A model generated the notes under the pieces. It made no database searches and had not been told where the DNA came from. It saw nothing but the letters and a program-made list of their open reading frames with translations. Positions 21,600 through 32,900 of a stretch of DNA of 64,000 nucleotides are shown here, one piece after another. How positions within the stretch are numbered: the stretch's first letter is position 1; each line of letters begins with the position of its first letter. A program made the translations under genes and the position numbers. Source of the DNA: Schistosoma haematobium (taxonomy: Eukaryota; Platyhelminthes; Trematoda; Strigeidida; Schistosomatidae); contig NC_067202.1 in the NCBI RefSeq assembly GCF_000699445.3, positions 19,005,760-19,069,759 on the forward strand. The letters run 5' to 3'.

Positions 21600-21870
21600 A
21601 TACAACAACTTCCGAGTAATCGGATGTACAATGTGGAATATAGCAATGTTGTAAACAATCTATGAGTCTTAACAATTATTTACTTTAACATCATTATCAT
21701 CGCTGTTAATGCACATATTAGCTTTTGCATACCAGATACATTTCACACTTGATTTTGTCGCATTTTGGCATTTTTCAATGGAATCGTGTTTTGAACAACT
21801 TACTGTGAAAAAAATTAGAGAGACGGCATTTCAAGTTATCAAACAAAAGATATGTGAATAAGAAAACGTG
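21600..21870. repeat. Inverted duplication block C, left arm
   Basis: Reverse complement of about 34590-34855, with only scattered differences. It carries an exon of the plexin-like gene plus flanking intron. Similarity fades at 'aaaacgtgt' near 21868. Confidence 0.85.
21684..21802 (-). pseudogene. Orphan PSI-like exon, paralogue of the exon at 34651-34769
   Basis: The minus strand has a polypyrimidine acceptor ending CACAG, a 119-nt exon and a GTAAAT donor, the same length and phase as exon 34651-34769. In phase it reads ISCSKHDSIEKCQNAT, then KCIWYAKANMC. All four cysteines, the Trp and the Asn-Ala-Thr glycosylation site are kept; substitutions are T to K, EE to AK and a final E to K. Neither the transmembrane exon (expected below 21600) nor the repeat or plexin exons (expected above 21870) are seen on this strand. 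It is either a relic of a partly duplicated gene or an exon of a gene diverged beyond what I can recognise. Confidence 0.7.
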
Positions 21871-22040
21871 TCAAAGGTACAAAGAGCCCAATAAGAGGTA
21901 ATGTGGTCGCTGTCAATATGTAGAGAAAAGAATATACATTATTCAGATGTTCATTTACTGGACTGCTAACACCCAACTGGCGATCACTCAATATTTATCG
22001 TCAGGATCGACCAAGAAGTAAAGAACGGAAACTTGTTGAA
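21860..22040. repeat. Direct repeat R4, second copy
   Basis: See 16300-16525; same word order, same orientation. Confidence 0.55.
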
Positions 22041-22985
22041 ATACCACATCCTGAGAATTCTATATTGTACCAAAAACATAATATTGAATAAAGATTGTAA
22101 TAATAAAAACACACCTTGTACCTACCGACAATATTCCTCTCCTTCTTTGTGTAAAGTTATGCCAGTGTCACTTCCAGGTGTAACAATTCCACTTCATCAA
22201 TTTCAAACTGTTTTCTGTGAGCTTGCTTTTATACAAACTAACCTAACTAGAAATCCCTGTGTTAAATAGGAAGAAATGAAGAATATTGTAGTGGAAAGTG
22301 TTTCCGATAACTTCATCATCACACTCTACAGTTACAAGTTCACAAACAAAGTGTGAGAAAGACTAACATTGAGCATTCAAGTGAATTAGACAATGTTGTG
22401 TTAAAACGTGACGACTCTGTGTATCAGTTGTGTGATAAATGCCTCAAAAATGTGCCATCTGTAAGCTGGATTGGTTATTCTCAGAAGATTGAAGTGATTG
22501 GGTGTGAGGTGCCTAATTGTAATCAATGTAATAATCAAACGAATGATATGCAAAAAATGCATGTCAGGAGAATATAATTTGATCAGTGGAGTAAATAATA
22601 ATTGCGATAACAGTAATAAAGATAAAAATTGTTATTATTATTATTATTGTTCGAGTGCCAATACCAATGATATTAGTTGTAATATAATTATTAATAAAGA
22701 AAACGCACTGTGAAGATAATGTACAATAAGACCGGGTGTCATCAAGGTAAATGTGTTAAGAAAGTCATGCGGATTGAGAAAGTTGAATGTGCAGACTGAG
22801 AACGGTATAAGGCAGATGAGAACACTAAAGAAATTAAGGGGATACATAGCACACGATATGCAGTTAAGATAATATCCCGAAGTTATTCCACCACGAGTGT
22901 TTTGGGAAGATAATGGCATCTTCATGGGTTTCACTCACAAATTGATTTTAGCCAGATCACCGCTAGAATCATGGGAGTAAGAATT
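22041..22985 (+). other. Cys-rich coding-like relic, unidentified
   Basis: Two overlapping plus-strand frames (22353-22577 and 22498-22713) give Cys-rich text: YQLCDKCLKNVPS, GCEVPNCNQCNN, then in the other frame NNNCDNSN and CYYYYYCSSANTND over an (ATT)n patch. CxxC spacing suggests a former extracellular or zinc-binding cysteine-rich protein. There is no convincing start, splice sites or long frame. I do not recognise a family; a pseudogene or a chance pattern are both possible. Confidence 0.25.
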
Positions 22986-23004
22986 GGCTGCTTTGATCTT
23001 GTAT

Positions 23005-23800
23005 GTACCTCCTCATCATCGATTTTTGTTGATTCAATTGTTTGTATTTCGTCTTCAATATTTTGATCGGGCGGACAATGTCGTTTCACTTCTGTACTTC
23101 ATTTGAGACCACAATGTGTTTGGCAACTAGAAAATCTGGTTGAATTGATTTGGAAGATATTATTGAACCATAGGAACGTATTATTTTCGATAAACGTTCT
23201 TTGTTTGGCCTAAACATACACATGTTTCTTACGTGCTCCTAAGTCTGTTTGGATCTTCCAGACTGAAACTTGACGATTTAGTCAGGATGATGTGGTTGAA
23301 TATTACATATAATCATCATGTCTACCTGAATTCTACTAGTTTGATATACGATTTCGCATAAGAAGTATTTTTTGAAAGATAGTAACAATAGTGTAGATTA
23401 TCTGAGAGTGGTTTTGCAAATATCTGTCTGTTAACCTCAGTTGTTTGTAGAAATTTCAATGATTATACTTTCTCTTCATCTATCACTTCATTATATTTAA
23501 TTATTCAAATAATATGGTATTGTCTATTGTGTAGTGGGCGTGATATGAAACTTTGTTAGAATAATGAATACCGCTTTCTAATTATGTGTTTATGTGACTG
23601 ACAGTCATCTACTCACACTGAACAGAGATGAACGGAAGTCTCATTTTACAAAACATTCGTGCTTTTGTGAAAAGCAAGTAAATTGAAAGCAAATATTTTG
23701 TCAGTCAATTCATAGTTAGTCTCGCTTCAGCTATGAATAAACACTGTAACCATTTACTATCTAAATTGAAGTGAGTTTAATGGTCGTTTTCTCTTAGAAT
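23005..23800. repeat. Partial third copy of block A
   Basis: Same orientation as 18225-18990. The first half is clearly diverged ('tgatcgggcggacaatgtcg'), but 23435-23790 is almost identical ('aatatggtattgtctattgt', 'gaatgaataccgctttctaa'-type text). Identity is uneven along the copy. Confidence 0.75.
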
Positions 23801-23849
23801 CATCAATATATGCAACTGTATTCGCAGTATGGTATTGTTATGCTATCGA

Positions 23850-24312
23850 TTGAAATCATGGGTCGATGAATATTAGCCTATCATTGAAAACGTAGAGCAC
23901 TGGACCATTATCTAACATCTATCGAATCTGATATCTTTGGAAGACTTATCAATCCTAACAACCCTACCTTGGTGATTATCATGTGCTCACTGTTAACTAG
24001 CTCCTTCTGGGGATTCTCGGAGTTCTTGTGAGCAACTGTGACCAGTCGAGCTATTTCTTTCAGGCAGAGACAGGTATCTATCTCAGACATTGGTGGGTGG
24101 TTGCACATCCTCGTGGATTTGTTGAAATTAGTCACCGACACTATTGAATGCCAAATAAGTGGTCTAGAGGTTAAGCTTTGGCGCGCTAGACCAAAGACCC
24201 TGTGTTTGAATTCCGCGTGCGGGATTGTGGATGCGCACTGCCGAAAAGTTTCTCACTAAGACGAAACAGTTGTTCAGTGCCTCCAGGTTCTCAATAATAG
24301 TCTAATATTCAT
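23850..24312. repeat. Head-to-head pair of hammerhead SINE remnants
   Basis: Minus-strand traces at 23865-23915 ('tcattgaaaacgtagagcac'), then a plus-strand type-2 copy at 24080-24312 with tRNA-like head, 'gatgcgcactgccgaaaagt' and 'agacgaaacagttgttcagt'. CUGAGGAG has become CCGAAAAG, so it is inactive. Confidence 0.55.
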
Positions 24313-24429
24313 CAAATAATATTCTCAATTGAAATAAAGTTCAAATGTTAGTGCCTTTTTGACATCCAATGGAATCAGTTTGTGCCACTTTGATCTTAAC
24401 CAATCAAGTCAAATTAATGCGTCATTGAC

Positions 24430-26510
24430 AGCTCATTAACAGATTATTACACGCCGACGACGAACGCAACGCAGCAAGCTACGCCGCTGAAAGAAACTTC
24501 TGCACTCTATACCTTCGACGGACAAATTCAGCGAAGCCAGCGCAATATCCGATCCGATGCAATAAGCAAAGCCTGTGCATCATGGTATGGACATGCTCAA
24601 GTCGTATTATCTTATAGATACTTTGTTCTCATGTCAACCATTCTCATTGATCCATTCGTCGGTTTGTTCTATTACGATTGAAATTATCATTATATGCTTA
24701 TTATTACATTATTATCAATACCATGACCGAATGTGGAATTATTAATCTTGTTCGTGCTGTCACTAAATTGACATTTTAGCAATCGTATCACACACCGAAC
24801 AAATTATCATTTTATGAAAATTCCACTCCATTTTGTGAGAACTCATTGGGATATTTTTACTATTCAAAAACGTGAAATTTTCCTGCTCTAAGTGAGTTCG
24901 TCCCAATTTTTCATTTCATTTTGATCTAATATTACATTCATTCACTTAGTCGAGGTCATTATTTTATGTTATCACAACATACATTTTTCATTTCGAAATC
25001 GCCTCCTATTATGTCTGTGGATGCCTTTAACTAGCTGATTAGTAACCATTACGTTCATTTTATCTATTTTTACACGTGCATATCTGCAAGCCGCATCATT
25101 TATCAACCAAAAACGCTATTCGAGTACTGCAACTACTATTCTATACCCATCGCACGGTATATCAGAACATAGAGTTTAGAGCCAGTCTCTCAAAGATACA
25201 CTCTTGTTCATCACATCCAAGTCAGTCTCATACGTCGCAATCGCTAACCATATGTATTGGTATTTTTGTCATGCCTTGGTACGGTTTTGTAACAAACGAG
25301 ATCGAGCGCATCTCCCTCAAACCACACAAACCACTCTAGGCTTCATGACCAAAAAAGGAATACGACTCTACGCACCTCGTCTACTCAGTCACTATTCTGT
25401 TCCTCTGGTCATTCTTCTACTAATACATATTTGACGATAACTCAATGCATGTCATAACGCAGACGACAACGTTCACTGACTTCAAATTTTATGATTATTA
25501 TCAACTGTAGTACAGCAACGAATATAGCCCGTCGAGGCAGTTATCATTTCACAACTTGTCTATTATTATCCTACGAACGGGAACTACGCATTTAAATTCG
25601 AATTCACTCGTCTCTAGTCGATGCTATTTATTCTGCTGCGGCTCAACAGAACATATTTTTAACGTATTTCACTATTTCGTCAGCATCACAGACCAATTTC
25701 TGTCATATTCTACTATACTCATTTTGACGATTTATTTCCCTGTCATACCCACAAACAATTTATTACTATTTTCACGATAATTTGAATCACTCATACAAAC
25801 GTGTTATTTTATTGTTCAGACAGTCATAGAATTAGTACACGTTAATTTTTTGTACGCTCATCAATTTGCTCATATTTGCATGCTAACGTTTCCATTTTTT
25901 GTCTGCGTCTTTTCTATATTCATGTATTCTTTTGCATAAGTATAACATTTTCATATAATACACTCACCCCTCATGTGACACTGTACTTTATCCAGTGTTG
26001 TACTTTTTTTGGCTACTTATTGTTAAAGTTAACTTCATATCACTTGAGTATTATTTTCGAAAACAGACATTTTTTAAATGTGCTATTTTCTACGAGGGGG
26101 CTATGTAGTGTCAGTTATTATGCCAAGCCCATATACCTTATTCTAGCTTCCGGACATTCCATTTTATTCATTCTACTCGAGTCATACTTTGACCTTGTTA
26201 TTTATTCGCTTATCAATCTAGACTGTTTTTATATGAGCGTATATGTGAGTGCCCTTCTTATTCTATTAATCACATGTCTGTAGCTTTATTTTGTCTGACT
26301 ATAAATATTGAGTAACGCTTGACTAAAATGGGAGTTGGCTTCCCCACCATCTTCCCTGCGCGTCATTTTGCTCTGTTCTATTACATTCACTTTACATACA
26401 AAATATATCTATTCAAAATCCCATTCTCGTTATTTGACTTATCTAAATTCCGTTATTGATTAACGTGATTTAAGTCGACGATGATATACGAGAATTGGCG
26501 ATAACAAACA
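24430..26510 (+). mobile_element. Probable LTR-retrotransposon 3' region with LTR
   Basis: At 26090-26101 a purine-rich 'acgagggggcta' is followed by TGTAGTGTCAGTTATTATGCC-like sequence, the layout of a polypurine tract and LTR start. The putative LTR (about 26102-26510) has 'ctataaatattg' as a TATA-like box and ends near 'ttggcgataaca'. The pyrimidine-rich 24430-26090 would be internal sequence, starting with an Arg/Gln/Ala-coding-like patch near 24450. No RT or integrase motif is seen; a 135-codon hydrophobic frame at 25876-26283 runs into the LTR and is unlikely to be a gene. No second LTR copy in the window confirms it. Confidence 0.4.
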
Positions 26511-26850
26511 TCCATACAATCTAAAAGGAGTCGAGAACAAAGGGCCACAAAAAAGTGTTTGTTCGTGAACACATGAGCATATATTTTGAACTACAAATAA
26601 ACCAATCACTTATTTTAAAGTATTGCCAATCATATGCAAAAGCATTTTAATCAACGGAGGTCAGGAATTTCAACCAATGATGGATACATATCTGCCTATG
26701 TCCTCGATAGCTACAAAGATATTGGATAATAATGGGTTCATCTACCGAAATGATTGGTTAACAATGAAGAGATGATTTTATGAAATTAAATCTTTGCAAT
26801 GGTTACTTCGAATCATAGAAAATCAGAAAGAAACAAACATACACCTGAAA
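26511..26850. other. 5' flank of the plexin-like gene
   Basis: AT-rich, no repeat recognised; likely contains upstream regulatory sequence of the gene starting near 26.88 kb. Confidence 0.4.
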
Positions 26851-26854
26851 AATC

Positions 26855-26862
26855 TATATAAA
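26855..26862 (+). promoter_or_regulatory. TATA box
   Basis: tatataaa lies 46 bp upstream of the ATG at 26908. A start site about 30 bp downstream (near 26885) would leave a 5' leader of about 20-25 nt. Confidence 0.55.
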
Positions 26863-26907
26863 CCTAACAAGTTCTGGTAAGATTGTTATACTATTTTGAA
26901 CGGAAAG

Positions 26908-29900
26908 ATGAGGTGAGTGTTGACTGAACACACGAAGTTATTGTATGTACTATATGAATGTCGGTCTGATTCAACGAGATAACATTGTTTTGTTCATATC
27001 AACCATTTTAGATATACTTCTCTATCTAGTCTATTGACACCGGTTTATTTGGTCGTCATTGTGCTTTCCAATTTCTTCGACTGTCAGGATATCTGCGAAA
27101 ACCCTGAATTAGCGACATATGAAAATGTGATTTCGGAAGACTTTTTACATAAAATTGTAAGTATACAGTCAGATTCTAATGCACATACACAGTCTCATCA
27201 TTATCACTACTCACGAACAATACGTCACTATCAGAAGTATCCAGTTGTTAGTGACAGTTTTAAAAAATTTAGTACCACTCAGGTGAGTTGACTACATTTT
27301 GTAATGGAACTACTAATTCTTATGTTTGCATCTTTTAAGGATGTTACACCGAAATTTTCGTTTAAATATTACGGTAATGACGTCACTAGATTTGGGATTT
27401 ATAGTTATGGTAAGATAATTTTTTCTCTTTCACTTGAAATTGTTATTGAGTTTTGTTAATCACAATTCATTCCATGAATCAAGTTTGCTAGAATTTCTTC
27501 AATGAATCAGTTTTATGCTTTTTCTGACATTCAAAACTTTTGATAGATTCCTTTCCTTCTTGTTGAACTGATCAAACGTTCGATGTCTTACAGCAAACTA
27601 ATTACAGTTCATGAAATTCATTTTTGTCTCCAGTTCATTTCAAACTATTTCATTCATCCACTATAGAATTTCAATTAAATTGTATGTTTTCATTAAATAT
27701 AGGCAAAATAGAAATACTCGGAGAAAAAAAGTACTTCGGAAAAATATTTAATTATGTTTACGGCGATTCTTTGCCTGAATATGAGATGATAGACAACAGT
27801 GAGTTTTTCTATTATCCCATAATGTTTTCTTTTGTTTGTTCACACACACTTGTTGTGCATAAATGGTTCAGTATTTAGCTTGATTATTACACGAAAGCTG
27901 ACCAGTTCACTGTGATTATATGGTTTCTGTGATTTGGTACCAGAACATGTGTTCACAGAACGTATTCATTACTGGCAAGTTAAAATATCAAATAAACACA
28001 GGGATTCACTACAAAATAAACACAAATCGATTCAGTAGAAATTATAAACCAAGTGATGTGGTTGCTGAGTGAAAATCAACTGTTATCCAGTCTATTTAAA
28101 CAACAATGCGAAAGATGTCTCACCGACCGGATACGTCTTTCTAGATTGAATGAATCAAATTGATCGCATGTGCAACACTAAGCAATGTTGTTCAACAGGT
28201 CAAATGAGTCATTAACTTTATGAACTGTCAAATTATACTTGACGTCTTCCATTTCTTTTCTGACACTTAGTTGATTCATGAAAGTTAAATATCTCTTAGT
28301 CGCTATCTGTGGACCATTAAATGTTTAACACTTTTTAGATTATCCTGTTTATAAAATAATGACATTAAAACACACGCCCTTCCTTACACAATCAATCACC
28401 GAATGATGATTGTTCACTTAAATGCACCAGTTCACTTAAATCTCGGAAGGAAGGAAGGAAGGTGATAACTCGTCTGCCAATACATTTTTTGTTAGAATGT
28501 ATATATATTAAAAGAGGCAGATATTCATTATGCAGATATACAAATATCTTTTCGATTTTCATTTCTTTCAGATGATTTCATTGCTGTCAAATGGCATTTT
28601 CAGATGTTTATTGGAGGTACATATAAGTGAACATTGAATGATCATTTGATATCATATGAAATCTTAACACTTAAATCTACTCATCGTGTTTGCTCACACC
28701 TGCCTGTTCAGTTTGTGTAATTCAATTTTTCCCAATGACTGACAGAAGTAGGAATACATAACGCTTTTGCAAAATGAGGGTGGACTTGCACATGCAATCC
28801 ATTGATCAATTGATCACGATGATTAGGACTCGAAAAACAGTTAATATTGACTGAAAGAGACTAGACTTGACGAGTAATAAATGGATGAATGAAGTTACAA
28901 TCCCATCTCACATGCGGAAACACTGATGCACAGATTCATCATCGTTGACCGGCTTCAATGGAACTTGATGTGAAGTCTGTTTATTGTAACAAATAAATTG
29001 TGTTATATGTTCGTCCCAAAGTCATTTTCTGCACGGACCACATTCGTCGACACAGTCATCCTTAATTGTTGCCCGATAAAATCATTAAATCCTTAGGACA
29101 ATATGTCTGAAACTATTCACTTCACATCTTAAACAAATAAATCTGTGTTCTTTGTAAACGCCATGGTCGGAGTCAGTCGACTGATCGATTTGCCAGTGTG
29201 GTTAATGAGTAATTAAATTCTCAAGTTCCATTTGTGAACACACACTCCACAACACAAGTAATGTGTTCTTAGGGTCGATTGATTTGGGAGTAATGATAGA
29301 AAATATTACGCAGAATTGTATTCTTCTCGGGTTCCGATGACCAAACAGCTGACACTCATTTTGAATAAATTGTGTTCGTGTGTTTTCCATGAGGTCCACT
29401 TGATATTCTTCATAACGAATTCAACGAAGGAAAACCTTTGAGATAACACGGTATATGTTTGCTTAATTTGGATATTTTTTGTAAGTAGGCATATACAGTG
29501 TCAGAACAAACAGAAGCAAGCTCATCATCATTCCCTAAGAATTCTAAATATCATTAGTCTTTTGTTTGCAGGTATTATAGTCAAGATAACTAGTGTGATA
29601 CATTCCAATGGGAAGATATCCCTTTATTATGAGAACGTAAGTTGTACAATTGAATGGAAATAAAATTTTGTTTGAAGTACTATAGCTTGGTCCACTCTTT
29701 CTTGCGTATCAATAATGTCAAATGTATCAAGATACATTGAATACGACAGAAAGAGATGAACTTTTGTAATGTGCAAACGGACTATGTGACACTATTAATA
29801 ATCATTTAATGACACACAATTTAATGTACCACCTACTAAAAACAGTGAATAATAAGAAGAGTCATCAAAAGATAAGGACAAACGGTGTACTGTAGAGTAC

Positions 29901-32900
29901 AGCACGTAAACAGTCATATTATGACAAGATTTATTTCGTCTTCTGGAGATAAGCTGTTCGATAAGTACATTGCAGAATATTCTGAGGGATTTAGTGTTTA
30001 AACTGTTGATCGTTTCACAGTGTGTATATTTTTGAATGCCAGTATTTGATACTTCCAGTACTTCTTTTCAGATCCCCACGGGACAAACTGAAGGTCCAGT
30101 GACCTCTATAATTGAAGGTGTAATTCGGTGTGGAGGTAACAATTATTGCTGGTATTTTGATGTAGAGTAAACCCGTCAACAGTTTTCTGTTAACGTAATA
30201 TTACTTTCCGTTCGTACACGGTTATCTGCATGTCAACATAGTAACCTGCTGTTTCCGCTCACAGTGATCATATATAACTGTATTACAGTCTACAATGATT
30301 AGTTGATTTGAATGTAAGACAAATCGATTGAAGTGCAATTAAAGTGTTGAGGATAATCGTGAGGGATAAAGTCGAAATACTTTTCGTAAAATCACTGTAC
30401 AAAAATTACTGTATACTGGATATTCAACGTCAATTATATGTTAACAATTCTTGAATAGAATTTTAGTAGTTACACCCGATAAAGAATCTTAGTGAAACCC
30501 AATAATGAAAATGTCTAATGTCCTTGGAACAATGGAACACTGTATTGAAATCAAAGTACATGTGTATTCAATTCAACAACGGTCATCCTTATCACTGTAA
30601 CAAATTAGATTTGAGTTGTTGTGATGAACTTGTAATGGTTCTGTTTCAGTCTTTAGTGATAAATTACACAGACAATGAATTTCGTGATCCACATTTTCTG
30701 ACGTTTTCTTAACCGAATATTCCGAGTGATAGAACCATGATGTGTAGATATCATTACAGTAAATTTGTGGATAACTATTGAAGAATGCTTACACATACAT
30801 TTAACGACGGACTGATCACGACAGGGATATGTGAACGACAATATTTGACAGACCATATATCTACTGATTTATTTACTTGCTCACTCACTCACCCGCTCAT
30901 TCACTCACAGACCAATCAGTCGCACTTGTAGTCCTCAGTCATATGACTACTCAAACAGAAACAAAAGAGTGATGCTTGTAACTGATAGTGGTTTTATACA
31001 ATGCTCAATCTTTATGCCATACCGAAGTGATCATGTGTTGTCTTAAGATCAAGCTGAGTTTCAAGATAAGCGTTTAGTGAAAGCGATTCGGTGAAATACA
31101 ATGTTTTGTCATTAAATGTGAGACAATGCACTAAATATTTGGTCAAACGGTATACATCGATCGGTTGAAATATGTTACTTAGTCTTGAACAGTAAATCTC
31201 AATGTTGACTATGTGTAATTTGAAAAGGTCGAAAGAATTGTACCGAGTTGAACATGTTTCTTGAAGATGTTGCACTGATAATGTTTTAAAATGAATCAGA
31301 ATATCAACATTATTATTTTTCATTTACTAGTTAAACACTGGCCGCTTTCAATATCAGTAATTATGTAGAGCATGTTTTGTGAGGATTTTGTATGAAAAAC
31401 ACCATATACCTAAACAGAAATTTTTAAGTCTTAATTTTACGGTACAAGAAATGATGAAACAAATCGTTATTTAATTAACCAGAAATCAAAATTTTAAGTG
31501 TTTTTTAAAAATATATTTCAGATGTGAGAAAAGTTGAAATAGAAATTCCTCGACGATGGATAACAAGTGACACGTTAGTGAACATTGAACCTATCGAGAG
31601 TATGTTAAACCCTATTTAATCTGCATCGAATATTTCCGCACTTGAATATATCACTTCTGTTTCATCATATTATTAATTCCAAGTGTAATTTTATTTAGCC
31701 ATTTCACGATATCCAGTATTGTTTCTCTGTTGACGCTTCCCTTGCTATTAATAATTACACGTCGATTTACTGTTGGATATTCAAAATGATTAAGGACTCA
31801 ACTTCAACTACTACAGAAGTCTTAACTTTCAAAAATTTACAGATGTGAGAGAACCTGAAATAACAACTACTGCAGAATTGATGATAAGTAACACGTCAGT
31901 GGAGTCTGAACCTACCGAGAGTATGTTAAACCTTATTTAATCAGCATTGAATATTTCCGCACTTGAATATATCACTTCTGTTTCATCATATTATAAATTC
32001 CAAGTGTAATTTTATTTAGCCATTTCACGATATCCAGTATTGTTTCTCTGTTGACGCTTCCCTTGCTATTAATAATTACACGTCGATTTACTGTTGGATA
32101 TTCAAAATGATTAAGGACTCAACTTCAACTACTACAGAAGTCTTAACTTTCAAAAATTTACAGATGTGAGAGAACCTGAAATAACAACTACTGCAGAATT
32201 GATGATAAGTAACACGTCAGTGGAGTCTGAACCTACCGAGAGTATGTTAAACCTTATTTAATCAGCATTGAATATTTCCGCACTTGAATATATCACTTCT
32301 GTTTCATCATATTATAAATTCCAAGTGTAATTTTATTTAGCCATTTCACGATATCCAGTATTGTTTCTCTGTTGACGCTTCCCTTGCTATTAATAATTAC
32401 ACGTCGATTTACTGTTGGATATTCAAAATGATTAAGGACTCAACTTCAACTACTACAGAAGTCTTAACTTTCAAAAATTTACAGATGTGAGAGAACCTGA
32501 AATAACAACTACTGCAGAATTGATGATAAGTAACACGTCAGTGGAGTCTGAACCTACCGAGAGTATGTTAAACCTTATTTAATCAGCATTGAATATTTCC
32601 GCACTTGAATATATCACTTCTGTTTCATCATATTATAAATTCCAAGTGTAATTTTATTTAGCCATTTCACGATATCCAGTATTGTTTCTCTGTTGACGCT
32701 TCCCTTGCTATTAATAATTACACGTCGATTTACTGTTGGATATTCAAAATGATTAAGGACTCAACTTCAACTACTACAGAAGTCTTAACTTTCAAAAATT
32801 TACAGATGTGAGAGAACCTGAAATAACAACTACTGCAGAATTGATGATAAGTAACACGTCAGTGGAGTCTGAACCTACCGAGAGTATGTTAAACCTTATT

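Noticed and set aside
22644..22934. 96-codon hydrophobic minus-strand frame beside the orphan PSI exon, considered as its missing transmembrane or signal exon
   Set aside because: It lacks matching splice sites and bears no resemblance to the corresponding exons of the plexin-like gene.
25876..26283. 135-codon hydrophobic frame, envelope-like at first sight
   Set aside because: It is T-rich, begins without context and runs across the putative polypurine tract and LTR start, so hydrophobicity follows from base composition.
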